Part shown: positions 6,709 to 15,215 of the stretch, one piece after another
Position numbering within the stretch: the stretch's first letter is position 1
Layout: each line of letters begins with the position of its first letter
Assembly (NCBI GenBank): GCA_958414825.1
Contig: CATYXQ010000015.1
Span: forward strand, 1 to 35,983
Reading direction: 5' to 3'
Source of the DNA: an uncultured Eubacteriales bacterium
GTDB lineage: Bacteria > Bacillota > Clostridia > Oscillospirales > CAG-272
DNA length: 35,983 nt
Notes under the pieces: model-generated
What the model was told of the DNA's origin: nothing
The model's input: the letters and a program-made list of their open reading frames with translations, nothing else
Databases searched by the model: none
Translations under genes and position numbers: made by a program

Positions 6709-8181
6709 ATGCGTTTGTCAAAGCTGCTTGCGGCGGCAAAGATTCCGTATGATGGCGCGGATCACGAGATTGAACGGGTTGTCTGCGATTCGCGCGCGGC
6801 AGAGAAGCACACGCTGTTTGTCTGCATTCGGGGATTTGCAAGCGACGGGCATAATTTTGCACAGCGCGCTTATGCGGCGGGCTGCCGTGCGTTTTTGTGC
6901 GAATATCCGGTCGATTTACCGACGGATGCGCTTGTGATCTTTTCGGAGAATACGCGAATTGCGCTGGCAAAGGTCAGCGCTGCCTTTTTCGGTTTTCCGG
7001 CGAAAAAATTGCAGGTTATTGGCATTACCGGAACGAAAGGAAAGACGACGAGCGCGCTGATGCTTTGCTCGGTTCTGAATCGGGGCGGCGTGCCTGCCGG
7101 CTATATCGGTTCCAACGGCATCGATTTTGCAGACAATCATTTTGATACGAAAAATACCACGCCGGAGAGCTTGGATCTGCACTATTATTTCGATCAGATG
7201 GTTCGCGCGGGCATTCAGGCGGTTGTGATAGAGGTTTCCTCGCAGGCGCTGTATCTTGACCGCGTGTACGGGATTCCATTTACCGCAGTTGCGTTTACCA
7301 ATCTTGCGCCCGATCATATCGGCGGCATTGAGCACCCTACCTTTGCGCATTATAGGGACAGCAAGAAGAAGCTTTTTTCGGATTATTTGCCCGATTACGC
7401 AGTGTATAACGCCGACGATGAGGCTGCTTCGTATATGATGGACGGCTGCCGTGCTCTGCGAAGTTCGTTTGGACTGCATACCGGCGATTTTCATGCCGAG
7501 GATGTCCGGCCGTTTCTTTCGGACGGTGAACTCGGCGTTACGTTTACGCTCTGCCATTTCTCGGAGCGTGTTCCGGTGCGGCTTTTGATGCCGGGCACGT
7601 TCAGCGTGTATAACGCGCTCTGCGCCGCGTCTTTGGCACAGCGGTTCGGCGTGTCGCTTGCGGACTGCGCCGATGCGCTTTCCGCCGCGCATGTGCGGGG
7701 ACGCTTTGAGGTGGTGCGTACCCGTATGCCTGCGGTGTTTATCATTGATTATGCGCATAACGGGTTCAGTCTTAGTCAGGCGCTGGCTACGCTGCGGGCG
7801 TATCGCCCCGCGCGGTTGATTTGCGTGCTCGGGTCGGTCGGCGGTCGGACGGAGGGGCGGCGCGCCGAACTCGGCGCCGCGCTTAGCAGCGCCTGCGACC
7901 TTGCGGTGCTCACAGCGGACAATCCGGATTTTGAGGATCCGATGAAGATTTGCGCGGAAATGCGCGCGGCGTTTGTCCGGGATATTGAATGCAGAATGTT
8001 TGCGCAGCGCGAGGAAGCGATCGCCTTTGTGGTAAATCAGGCGCAGAGAGGCGATATTGTGTTATTTGCCGGCAAGGGACATGAGCAGTATCAACTCATC
8101 CGGGGCGGAAAGATGCCCTTTTCGGAGCGTAAGCTGATCGAAAAATACGCAATGGAAGCCGCGGCCGAGCTTGTACAGTAG
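6709..8181 (+). CDS. murE: MurE-type UDP-MurNAc-tripeptide ligase, probably L-Lys-adding, 490 aa
   Basis: A Mur ligase that adds the third stem-peptide residue to UDP-MurNAc-L-Ala-D-Glu. The N-terminal UDP-binding domain (SKLLAAA..., CDSRAAEKHTLFVCIRGFASDGHNF) is followed by the ATP loop GITGTKGKTT (about 104-113). The central-domain motifs are NTTPESLDL, IEVSSQAL, NLAPDHIGGIEHPTF and the carbamylated-lysine region YRDSKKKLF. The C-terminal domain has DYAHN. The substrate-specificity segment reads DNPD (404-407), not the DNPR typical of diaminopimelate enzymes. IEHPTF also resembles lysine-type MurE proteins as I remember them. Hence L-Lys, or another diamino acid, is likelier than diaminopimelate. 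AAGGAG precedes the ATG. It is the last gene of the operon, before a strong terminator. Confidence 0.85.
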   Translation: MRLSKLLAAAKIPYDGADHEIERVVCDSRAAEKHTLFVCIRGFASDGHNFAQRAYAAGCRAFLCEYPVDLPTDALVIFSENTRIALAKVSAAFFGFPAKKLQVIGITGTKGKTTSALMLCSVLNRGGVPAGYIGSNGIDFADNHFDTKNTTPESLDLHYYFDQMVRAGIQAVVIEVSSQALYLDRVYGIPFTAVAFTNLAPDHIGGIEHPTFAHYRDSKKKLFSDYLPDYAVYNADDEAASYMMDGCRALRSSFGLHTGDFHAEDVRPFLSDGELGVTFTLCHFSERVPVRLLMPGTFSVYNALCAASLAQRFGVSLADCADALSAAHVRGRFEVVRTRMPAVFIIDYAHNGFSLSQALATLRAYRPARLICVLGSVGGRTEGRRAELGAALSSACDLAVLTADNPDFEDPMKICAEMRAAFVRDIECRMFAQREEAIAFVVNQAQRGDIVLFAGKGHEQYQLIRGGKMPFSERKLIEKYAMEAAAELVQ

Positions 8182-8191
8182 ATGTTTTAAT

Positions 8192-8233
8192 AAACAGCCC
8201 TGCGTTTCAGAAATGAAACGCAGGGCTGTTTCC
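8192..8233 (+). terminator. Strong terminator of the asnB-murE operon
   Basis: A 17-bp perfect stem (8192-8208 with 8215-8231), six-base loop, ending in TTTCC. It starts ten bases after the murE stop and could also stop minus-strand transcripts. Confidence 0.9.
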
Positions 8234-8262
8234 TATATCGCGCTATGAAAGGTCGTCATTTT

Positions 8263-8796
8263 TCAAATTTTTCCGCAATACGCATCGTTGGGAATCGTTT
8301 TTAGAATCGAGTCAACAATCGCGTATATGGATTGTGCATTTGTATCTATTATGGTGCCATTCATACTTTTAAGTCCGTTTATGCATCGGTTGATCTGTTG
8401 CTCCGCCCATGAATTCTTTTTTTCTCCGCGCTGCAATAACCGATTGATGATCGTTTCCTTTGAAGCCGACAATATAAAGTGAAATACCGGTGTTTGCCGT
8501 GCATCAACATATTTTGTGATTTCTTGGTAATAGCATTTATTTACCATGGTCATGGGAACAATTACAGTTGTATCTGAATTGTCCGTTATATATCGCAGTA
8601 TGCCGCCGTTTATCTCTCTCCATAAGGGAATATCCTGAAAATCGCCTTTTCGGCTTAGAAAATTGGGTACATTCTGCCATATAAAAGCGCCTGCATTTTC
8701 CGGATCGTATATATAGGAATTTGGCAATTTTTTATGCAGCGCTTTGGCTACTGTTGATTTTCCAACGCCGAATGCGCCGTTTATCCATATGATCAA
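8263..8796 (-). CDS. TmrB-like P-loop ATP-binding protein, 177 aa
   Basis: It begins MIIWINGAFGVGKSTVAKAL, a Walker A loop in the same setting as Bacillus subtilis TmrB, an ATP-binding protein linked to tunicamycin resistance. Further TmrB-like blocks are YIYDPENAG, DFQDIPLWREINGG, VIVPMTMVN, FHFILSASKETIINRLL and KNSWAEQQINRC. The start is TTG at 8794-8796, with AAGGAG eight bases upstream; no better ATG exists and the product then aligns with TmrB from residue 1. TmrB itself is slightly longer at the C-terminus. Base composition is more A+T-rich than neighbours, and the gene has its own promoter and terminators, so it may be a late acquisition. Actual resistance is unproven; a nucleoside-type kinase role is the alternative. 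Confidence 0.82.
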   Translation of the reverse strand: MIIWINGAFGVGKSTVAKALHKKLPNSYIYDPENAGAFIWQNVPNFLSRKGDFQDIPLWREINGGILRYITDNSDTTVIVPMTMVNKCYYQEITKYVDARQTPVFHFILSASKETIINRLLQRGEKKNSWAEQQINRCINGLKSMNGTIIDTNAQSIYAIVDSILKTIPNDAYCGKI

Positions 8797-8866
8797 GGTA
8801 TTCTCCTTTGACTTATTACAAAAATACAGCCGATTTAAGGAACTATGTACTTTTCTGTTTTTGTTT

Positions 8867-8895
8867 ATTTTATCACAAGTACACGGGGATTACAA
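8867..8895 (-). promoter_or_regulatory. Probable promoter of the TmrB-like gene
   Basis: On the minus strand, -35 TTGTAA (8890-8895), a 17-base spacer and -10 TAAAAT (8867-8872). It lies about 70 bases before the TTG start. Confidence 0.6.
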
Positions 8896-8966
8896 CAAAA
8901 AAATTTCGGAACTTGGCGCCGGGGTTTTCCGCCCAATGTACATAGAATCAATTTATAATGCATTTA

Positions 8967-9007
8967 AAAATTGTCCGGCAGAGAAATTCCTTCTGCCGGA
9001 CAATTTT
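8967..9007 (-). terminator. Terminator after the FAD oxidoreductase gene (symmetrical)
   Basis: A 16-bp perfect stem (8967-8982 with 8992-9007) with A-run and T-run flanks on both sides, so it can work in either direction. It lies 37 bases after the oxidoreductase stop. Confidence 0.9.
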
Positions 9008-9044
9008 GTAGTCGCATAAAATCGCGGTTTGGACTAGTTTTCGC

Positions 9045-10301
9045 TTATGCTTTGGCATATTGCGGCATTTCGATTCCGCGGTTTTGCAGCACACGCTGAA
9101 TTTCGGCGGCATCCAGCGCGCGGGGCTGAACGCCGGATTTTACGCAGAGCGCCGCGGCGATTCCCGCCGCTTCGCCGATTGTGCCGCATATGTTCATGGT
9201 GCGGTAGCTGGCATGTGCGCCGTGGTCGCCGGAAATGCATCTCCCGGCGAGCAGCAATCCGTCCGTACAGAGCGGTACAAGACAGCGGTAGGGAATGTCG
9301 TAGGGGCTGACGCGGGAGGGCAGGTTTTTATAGGTTGTCTGACCTGCGCCGTCCGGCGTGTGGATGTCGATCGGAAAGCAGACGTTATGCGCGATTGTAT
9401 CCGGAAACTGTACATGCGCTGAAATTTCTTCCGCAGTGAGTGTGTGCAGGCCGCAGATTCTGCGTGTTTCGCGCACGCCCACCGTGTCGGAACTGGATTT
9501 TACCTGAATGTTTTCAAAACCGGGAACCGTTTCCCGCAGAAAATCCACAACCATTTTGATCTGTCGGCGCAGTTCGATCTGCGCGCGGAAAAGCGCCTGT
9601 CCGTCAAGGCCGTTTATGCCGTTCATCTGAGTTGCGTTCACCATGCGCTCGTCTGGCGCGTCTCCGGCGTAGAGCCGGACAAGGTTGACTGTTTTCGGTA
9701 GCCGTCCGTCGGCGCAGGCCTTTTCACAGAGTTCCAGATAGTTTCCTTTCGGGAGCGCTGTATTTTCCCGCTCATGCCGGCATTTGATGGTTTGCGCCGG
9801 ATCACAGCCGTTTATGACGAACATAATGGAAACCGGCTGACATAAGCCGTCCTCTCGTCCCATGTTAAAGGGCGCGCCGGCAAGCGCCGCTACGCTGCCG
9901 TCGCCCGTACAGTCGATGACGATGTCCGCCTCGACCGTCGTGTTTCCGCTGCGCTGATTTATGCAGAGACCGGTAATGCGATTGCCTTCCATACAGACGT
10001 CGGTGACAACCGTATCCAGCAGGACTGTGATTTCGGGACGATCCAGCAGTTCGCAAAGATACAGCTTTGCATATTCAAAATCATGCGCTTTATAGTAGCC
10101 GTGCAGTTCCTGCGAAATTTTATACGCCATTGTGGCGGACTGCGTTTGTCCCATAATGGGGGTAACATGGTGAATGGTCAGGCCGCCGCCCACGATTCCG
10201 CTGCGTTCAATCAGCAGCACATGCATACCCATATCGGCGGCTGAAAGTGCGGCGCAAATACCCGCCGGCCCTGCGCCTGCAATCAGAATGTCATATTTCA
10301 T
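9045..10301 (-). CDS. FAD-dependent oxidoreductase, 418 aa
   Basis: A flavoprotein of the FAD_oxidored type (PF12831-like). The N-terminal Rossmann fold has YDILIAGAGPAGICAAL (GxGxxG), an acidic strand end LLIERSGIVGGGLT, and the second nucleotide segment ADIVIDCTGDGSVAALAGAP. The C-terminus carries the typical GLLLAGRCISGDHGAHASYR block, followed by GEAAGIAAALCV. The substrate cannot be told; the family includes many uncharacterised anaerobe enzymes. The start at 10301 is chosen because AGAGGTGAT lies just upstream and the FAD fold begins four residues later. It stands alone, with its own promoter and terminator. No signal peptide is seen, so it is cytoplasmic. Confidence 0.85.
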   Translation of the reverse strand: MKYDILIAGAGPAGICAALSAADMGMHVLLIERSGIVGGGLTIHHVTPIMGQTQSATMAYKISQELHGYYKAHDFEYAKLYLCELLDRPEITVLLDTVVTDVCMEGNRITGLCINQRSGNTTVEADIVIDCTGDGSVAALAGAPFNMGREDGLCQPVSIMFVINGCDPAQTIKCRHERENTALPKGNYLELCEKACADGRLPKTVNLVRLYAGDAPDERMVNATQMNGINGLDGQALFRAQIELRRQIKMVVDFLRETVPGFENIQVKSSSDTVGVRETRRICGLHTLTAEEISAHVQFPDTIAHNVCFPIDIHTPDGAGQTTYKNLPSRVSPYDIPYRCLVPLCTDGLLLAGRCISGDHGAHASYRTMNICGTIGEAAGIAAALCVKSGVQPRALDAAEIQRVLQNRGIEMPQYAKA

Positions 10302-10319
10302 ATATATCACCTCTTTTCT

Positions 10320-10348
10320 ATTATAAGGGCTTCGGTTGGCCAAGTCAA
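10320..10348 (-). promoter_or_regulatory. Promoter of the FAD oxidoreductase gene
   Basis: On the minus strand, -35 TTGACT (10343-10348) and a perfect -10 TATAAT (10320-10325) with a 17-base spacer, about 20 bases before the ATG; the ribosome site AGAGGTGAT lies between. Confidence 0.85.
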
Positions 10349-10634
10349 TAGAGTGAAAGATACTTAACTTATTGAATATTGAAATAAAAGAAAACTTATA
10401 TGCCCTTTTTGAGTATGTTTTTTTTGAATCGGCTTAGCTTGGCGAGGGATGCGTCGTATGGTTTCCAAAAAATTTTCTGTTTTCACAAAAAACGCTTGAA
10501 CGCCGATCCTTTTGCTTGCCCAAACCGATCGGGACTGTCGCTTTTTCTCAGCGCGCGTCAGGCGGATTTTTTGCAATCTGCTTTCGCATAGAAATCACAC
10601 CTTTCGGGAAAAGTATTCGCAAAGGAGTGATTTT
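10349..10634. other. Intergenic region before spoVAC
   Basis: About 285 bases between divergent genes. A promoter for the spoVA operon, expected to be of the forespore sigma-G type, should lie here, but no site could be assigned with confidence. Nothing else is recognised. Confidence 0.5.
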
Positions 10635-11090
10635 ATGGACATAAATAAGGAAGAATACAAAAAGCACGTCAAAGAGAGCGCGCCGAAATCGCCGATTTTC
10701 AAGAATTGCTGTTTTGCCTTTCTGTTCGGCGGTCTTATTTGCGTCATCGGTCAGTTGCTTTTTGATCTTTATAACAACGTTACAAATTACAGTGAGGAAA
10801 GCGTATATACCTGCGTGACGATTACGCTGATTTTTCTCGCCGCGCTTTTGACCGGTATCGGCGTGTTTGATCGGGTTGCAAAGTTTGCGGGCGCGGGCAC
10901 GCTGGTTCCGGTTACCGGTTTTGCCAACGCAGTCGTATCTCCTGCGATCGATACAAAAGCCGAGGGGTATATTCTCGGTGTGGGATCGAAAATATTCACA
11001 GTTGCGGGGCCGGTTATTCTGTACGGTATTTTGTCGGGCGCGCTGTACGGCGTGATTCTGCTGATTTTAGAAGCGCTGGGGGTGAAGTAA
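10635..11090 (+). CDS. spoVAC: Stage V sporulation protein AC, 151 aa
   Basis: A membrane subunit of the SpoVA channel that moves Ca2+-dipicolinic acid into the forespore and out at germination. A short hydrophilic N-terminus with KEEYKKHVKESAPKSP is followed by hydrophobic segments at about 24-45, 62-80 and 115-147. Between them lies the family signature FDRVAKFAGAGTLVPVTGFANAV, which is shared with SpoVAE. Length matches the family (about 150). The ATG has AAAGGAGTGA upstream, which overrides an earlier in-frame start. It is the first gene of a minimal C-D-E operon of the type seen in many Clostridia. Confidence 0.95.
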   Translation: MDINKEEYKKHVKESAPKSPIFKNCCFAFLFGGLICVIGQLLFDLYNNVTNYSEESVYTCVTITLIFLAALLTGIGVFDRVAKFAGAGTLVPVTGFANAVVSPAIDTKAEGYILGVGSKIFTVAGPVILYGILSGALYGVILLILEALGVK

Positions 11091-12082
11091 TGATAGTCAA
11101 AACAAACGGTGTGCACATTATGTCTTTTGCCTCGGCAGTCGGAAAAAAAGAGGGAGAAGGGCCGCTGAAAAACAGATTTGATTATGTCGATCAGGACGAC
11201 CGGTTTGGCATGAACACCTGGGAAAAGGCGGAGGGAGAGTCGGTTCGCCTTGCGCTTTCGCTCTGTTTTTCCAAGGCGAAAATGGCGCCGTCTGAGATGG
11301 ATTTTCTGCTTGCGGGCGACCTTGAAAATCAGTGCGTTGCCTCTACGTACGGACTGCTTTCATTTGAAATTCCGTACATCGGAATTTACGGCGCCTGTTC
11401 CAATCTGACCGAGGGCATGGCGCTCGGTTCCATGCTCATCGGCGGAAAGAGCGCACGGCGGGTTGCGGTGGCGACCTCTTCGCACAACTGCGCGGCGGAA
11501 CGGCAGTTCCGCAATCCGATCGAATACGGCGGTCAGCGCGCCCCCACTGCGCAGTGGACGGTGACCGGCGCCGGCGCGTATGTGCTCGGCGAGCGGGGAA
11601 AGGTCAAAATTTCGGACTGCCTGATCGGCGTGGTGCAGGACAAGGGAATCAGCGACGTCAACAATATGGGCGCCGCCATGGCGCCCGCCGCTGCGGACAC
11701 GCTGCTGCGCTATTTTAAGGAGTCGCATACATCCGCCGCCGATTATGACCGGATTATCACCGGAGACCTCGGCGCGCATGGCAGCGAGATGTTCCGTCAT
11801 ATTTGCAGCCAGAACGGATATGAAGTAGACAATCACCAGGACTGCGGTATGCTGATGTACGACGATTCTCAGGACGTTCACTGCGGCGGGAGCGGATGCG
11901 GCTGCATTGCAACGGTGTTCGGAACGTATTTTCTGCCGCAGATTGAGTCCGGACAGATCCAAAATATGCTCATGATGGCGACCGGCGCGCTGATGAACCG
12001 CGATTCGGTCACGCAGGGGCAGAATATCCCGGCGGTTGCGCATATCGTCCACATTGAATATGCGGGAGGTGAGACGAAATGA
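11090..12082 (+). CDS. spoVAD: Stage V sporulation protein AD, 330 aa
   Basis: The soluble, dipicolinic-acid-binding subunit of the SpoVA complex, with a thiolase-like fold. Characteristic blocks include MNTWEKAEGES, DFLLAGDLENQC, YGACSNLTEGMALGS, ATSSHNCAAERQFRNP and the C-terminal HCGGSGCGC with GALMNRDSVTQG. Length is typical (about 335). Its ATG overlaps the spoVAC stop codon by one base, so translation is coupled. The product acts at the outer face of the inner spore membrane. Confidence 0.96.
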   Translation: MIVKTNGVHIMSFASAVGKKEGEGPLKNRFDYVDQDDRFGMNTWEKAEGESVRLALSLCFSKAKMAPSEMDFLLAGDLENQCVASTYGLLSFEIPYIGIYGACSNLTEGMALGSMLIGGKSARRVAVATSSHNCAAERQFRNPIEYGGQRAPTAQWTVTGAGAYVLGERGKVKISDCLIGVVQDKGISDVNNMGAAMAPAAADTLLRYFKESHTSAADYDRIITGDLGAHGSEMFRHICSQNGYEVDNHQDCGMLMYDDSQDVHCGGSGCGCIATVFGTYFLPQIESGQIQNMLMMATGALMNRDSVTQGQNIPAVAHIVHIEYAGGETK

Positions 12083-12447
12083 GCGAGCTTTCAACGTATA
12101 TCTGGGCATTTGTCATCGGAGGCGCTTTTTGCGTGGTCGCGCAGATTTTGATCGATAAAACCATGATGACCCCGGCGCGGATTTTGGTGCTTTATGTCTG
12201 TGCGGGCGTACTGCTCGGCGCGCTCGGCGTGTATGATAAGATTGCAGAGCTTGCCGGATGCGGCGCTACGGTTCCGCTGACCGGTTTCGGCAATTCGATT
12301 GCAAAAGGAATCGAGCGTTCGGTTACGGAATACGGCGTGATCGGCATTTTCAAGGGCGGTTTTACGGCGGCCGCGGCCGGTACGTCGGCGGCGCTGATTT
12401 TCGGGTATCTTGCAGCGCTGCTTTTTAAAGGAAAACCGAAAAAGTAA
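12079..12447 (+). CDS. spoVAE: Stage V sporulation protein AE (AEb type), 122 aa
   Basis: A small integral membrane subunit of the SpoVA channel. It is paralogous to SpoVAC: the segment YDKIAELAGCGATVPLTGFGN mirrors the SpoVAC signature. Hydrophobic segments lie at about 6-24, 34-54 and 95-118. The ATG overlaps the spoVAD stop in an ATGA arrangement. It closes the operon. Confidence 0.94.
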   Translation: MSELSTYIWAFVIGGAFCVVAQILIDKTMMTPARILVLYVCAGVLLGALGVYDKIAELAGCGATVPLTGFGNSIAKGIERSVTEYGVIGIFKGGFTAAAAGTSAALIFGYLAALLFKGKPKK

Positions 12448-12543
12448 TTTTGCAAAACGTTCAGTTCAAATCTGCAAGCCGACAGTGTCGAAAGCGACGG
12501 CGGATTTGGATCGGAAACGCTTTTCCTGTTCGCAAAATTTAAT

Positions 12544-12581
12544 AAAATACCGGCTTCGGAAACTTCCGAAGCCGGTATTTT
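12544..12581. terminator. Bidirectional terminator between spoVAE and pnp
   Basis: A long perfect inverted repeat centred near 12562 (AAAATACCGGCTTCGG and its complement) has A-rich and T-rich flanks on both sides, so it can serve spoVAE on the plus strand and back up pnp on the minus strand. Confidence 0.88.
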
Positions 12582-12658
12582 ATAGAAAACGCAACATATT
12601 CAGAGTAAAGTGCAGACTGGAATTTTGTCCAAAGTGCAGGGGGTGAAACGCCGTACTT

Positions 12659-14743
12659 TTATTCCGCGTCGCGCATCGAGAGGTTCATGCGGTTTTTCTC
12701 ATCGGTGCCGAGGTATTTAACGCGCACTTCCTGACCGACGGAAACCTTGTCTTCCACCTTTTCGGTGCGAACCTTATCCAGTTTGGAGATATGAACCATA
12801 CCTTCTTTGCCGGGTGCAAATTCCACAAATGCGCCGATCGGAATAATGCGGGTAACTTTGCCGGTGTAGGTTGCGCCGACAGTCGGCTCAAATACGATGC
12901 CCGCAATGATTTCCTGCGCTTTGTAAGCGTCGTCGCGGTTGACAGCGGCGATGTAAACGCTTCCGTCTTCCTCAATGTCGATTTTGGCGCCGGTATCGGC
13001 GACGATCTTTTGAATGACCTTTCCGCCGGTGCCGATGACTTCGCGGATTTTATCTACGTCGATCTTCATGGTGAGCATTTTCGGCGCATATTCGGAAACA
13101 TCCGCGCGCGGTTTGTCGATTGCCTTGAGAAGAATATCGTCAATGATATAATCGCGTCCCTTATGCGTAACGGCAAGCGCTTCGCGGACGATTTCGGGCG
13201 TCAGACCGTCGATTTTGAGGTCCATCTGAATGGAGGTAATACCCTTGTGCGTACCCGCGACCTTGAAGTCCATATCGCCGTAGAAATCTTCGAGTCCCTG
13301 AATGTCGATCATGGTCATCCAGCGCTCGCCCTCGGTAATCAGGCCGCAGGAAATGCCGGCAACCGGCGCTTTGATCGGAACACCCGCGTCCATCAGAGCT
13401 AATGTCGAGCCGCAGACCGAGGCCTGCGAGGTCGAACCATTGGAGGAAACGACTTCGGATACAAGGCGGATCGCATAGGGAAATTCCTCGATGCTGGGAA
13501 GCACCGGTACAAGCGAACGTTCGGCGAGCGCGCCGTGGCCGATTTCGCGGCGTCCGGGACTGCGCGCGGGCTTGGCTTCGCCGGTCGAATAACCGGGCAT
13601 ATTATAATGATGCATGTATCTCTTTTCAGTCTGCTCGTCGATGCCGTCGATCTCCTGCGCGTCTTCCAGCGTGCCGAGCGTTGCAACGGTCAGTACCTGG
13701 GTCTGTCCGCGCGTAAACAGGCCGCTGCCGTGCGCACGGCGAATCAGGCCGACTTCGGCAGCCAGCGGGCGAATCTCATCCAGACGGCGGCCGTCCACAC
13801 GTTTGCCGTCCTCAAGCAGCCAGCGGCGGACGATCTTCTTCTGAATTTTGTAGATCAGCTCGCCCATGATTGCGGCGACGTCGGGATATTTCTCTGAAAA
13901 ACGCTCGATAATCGCGTCCTGAATCGGAACCATACGCTCGTCGCGAACGTTCTTGTCGTCTGTGTCGAGCGCGGCCATCACGTCCTTTTCACAGAACGCA
14001 AAGACCTCGTCAAACATGTCGTGATCCAATTCGCAGGAGGGATAGGAGAACTTCGGTTTGCCGATCTCGGCAACGATCTGGTTGATAAAGCCGATCAGTC
14101 CGCGGATCTCCGAATGCGCAAGCATAATCGCGTCGAACATCACGTCGTCCGAAACTTCTTTTGCGCCTGCTTCGATCATGACGATCTTTTCCATGGAAGC
14201 GGCAACCGTCAATTCCAGCGTGCTTTCCTTTCTCTGCTCCAGGGTGGGGTTGACAATCGGTTTGCCGTCTACAAGTCCCATAAATACGCCGCCGATCGGG
14301 CCGTTCCACGGAATATCCGAGATCGAAAGCGCAATAGATGCGCCGATCATGCCGGCGATTTCATGCGAGCAGTCGGGATCGACCGCCATAACGGTGAGGG
14401 TGAGGGCGACGTCGTTGCGCAGATCCTTAGGGAATAGGGGACGAATCGGACGGTCGATCACGCGCGAGGTCAGGATGGCTTTTTCACCCGGCCGTCCCTC
14501 GCGGCGAAGAAATCCGCCCGGAATTTTGCCCGCGGCGTACATTCTCTCTTCAAAATCGACCGACAGCGGCAAAAAGTCGATGCCGTCGCGCGGTTTTTCG
14601 GATGCGGTGGCGCAGGCCAAAACGACGGTATCGCCGTATTTGACAAGGCAGGAGCCGTTGGCAAGACCGGCGAGTTTACCGGTTTCAATGACGAGCGGCC
14701 GACCCGCAAGGGTGTATTCAAACACCTTGTAGTTTTCAAACAT
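12659..14743 (-). CDS. pnp: Polyribonucleotide nucleotidyltransferase (PNPase), 694 aa
   Basis: A phosphorolytic 3'-5' exoribonuclease central to RNA turnover. Domains in order: RNase PH core 1 (about 10-145), the all-helical linker (145-310), RNase PH core 2 (320-550, with GHGALAERSLVPVLP and VCGSTLALMDAGVPI), then KH (555-615, IREVIGTGGKVIQKI) and S1 (620-690, GATYTGKVTRIIPIGAFVE). Length is normal. GGAGG precedes the ATG. It lies downstream of rpsO in the conserved rpsO-pnp order, with 208 bases between, so it may be partly read through from rpsO. No convincing separate promoter was seen. Confidence 0.98.
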   Translation of the reverse strand: MFENYKVFEYTLAGRPLVIETGKLAGLANGSCLVKYGDTVVLACATASEKPRDGIDFLPLSVDFEERMYAAGKIPGGFLRREGRPGEKAILTSRVIDRPIRPLFPKDLRNDVALTLTVMAVDPDCSHEIAGMIGASIALSISDIPWNGPIGGVFMGLVDGKPIVNPTLEQRKESTLELTVAASMEKIVMIEAGAKEVSDDVMFDAIMLAHSEIRGLIGFINQIVAEIGKPKFSYPSCELDHDMFDEVFAFCEKDVMAALDTDDKNVRDERMVPIQDAIIERFSEKYPDVAAIMGELIYKIQKKIVRRWLLEDGKRVDGRRLDEIRPLAAEVGLIRRAHGSGLFTRGQTQVLTVATLGTLEDAQEIDGIDEQTEKRYMHHYNMPGYSTGEAKPARSPGRREIGHGALAERSLVPVLPSIEEFPYAIRLVSEVVSSNGSTSQASVCGSTLALMDAGVPIKAPVAGISCGLITEGERWMTMIDIQGLEDFYGDMDFKVAGTHKGITSIQMDLKIDGLTPEIVREALAVTHKGRDYIIDDILLKAIDKPRADVSEYAPKMLTMKIDVDKIREVIGTGGKVIQKIVADTGAKIDIEEDGSVYIAAVNRDDAYKAQEIIAGIVFEPTVGATYTGKVTRIIPIGAFVEFAPGKEGMVHISKLDKVRTEKVEDKVSVGQEVRVKYLGTDEKNRMNLSMRDAE

Positions 14744-14908
14744 TTGCAGTTCCTCCGTTTTATTTTTCCGGCGGACTGGTTTAGCACTTAAATATAGCGC
14801 CTTTCAAAGTCAAAAGCGGCATATTTAACTGCTAATCCGTGCCTCCGGAGATTTTTTAATAAATGTTTTCGCGTACTGATCTGCCGGTGAAAAAACAAAT
14901 TACAGAGA

Positions 14909-14940
14909 ACAAACCGAAGCCGGCAGAGGCTTCGGTTTGT
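14909..14940 (-). terminator. Attenuator/terminator after rpsO
   Basis: A 13-bp perfect stem ACAAACCGAAGCC (14909-14921) with 14928-14940 and a six-base loop lies 11 bases after the rpsO stop. The following minus-strand bases are only moderately T-rich, so some read-through into pnp is likely. Confidence 0.7.
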
Positions 14941-14951
14941 CTGTTCGGCTT

Positions 14952-15215
14952 TTATTTGCGCAGGCCGAGCTTTTCCACAATCGCGCGATAACGCGTGATA
15001 TCCTTTTTCTGGAGATAGTTGAGCAGGTTTCTTCTGTGACCGACCATTTTAAGCATACCGCGGCGGCTGTGATGATCTTTCGGGTTGTTTTTGAAATGCT
15101 CGTTGAGCGCGTTGATGCGGTTGGTCAGAATCGCAATCTGCACTTCGGGGGAACCCGTGTCGCCCTCATGGGTCGCATAGGTCGTGATGATTTCCTGTTT
15201 TTCGTTTTTCAGCAT
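14952..15215 (-). CDS. rpsO: 30S ribosomal protein S15, 87 aa
   Basis: A primary 16S rRNA-binding protein of the small subunit. It contains the S15 signature HEGDTGSPEVQIAILTNRI near the N-terminus and the RNA-binding core KDHHSRRGMLKMVGHRRNLL. Length is the usual 88-89 residues including Met. AGGTGA lies upstream of the ATG. It has a strong promoter and a leader of about 100 bases, within which translational autoregulation is plausible. Confidence 0.98.
   Translation of the reverse strand: MLKNEKQEIITTYATHEGDTGSPEVQIAILTNRINALNEHFKNNPKDHHSRRGMLKMVGHRRNLLNYLQKKDITRYRAIVEKLGLRK

Noticed and set aside
10580..10625. Sigma-G-like boxes (GCATA ... GTATTC) before spoVAC
   Set aside because: Spacing and -10 sequence do not fit the forespore consensus well enough to annotate, although such a promoter is expected nearby.
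12602..12650. Twice-repeated AAAGTGCAG near the pnp end
   Set aside because: Only two short copies with no structural context; likely chance.
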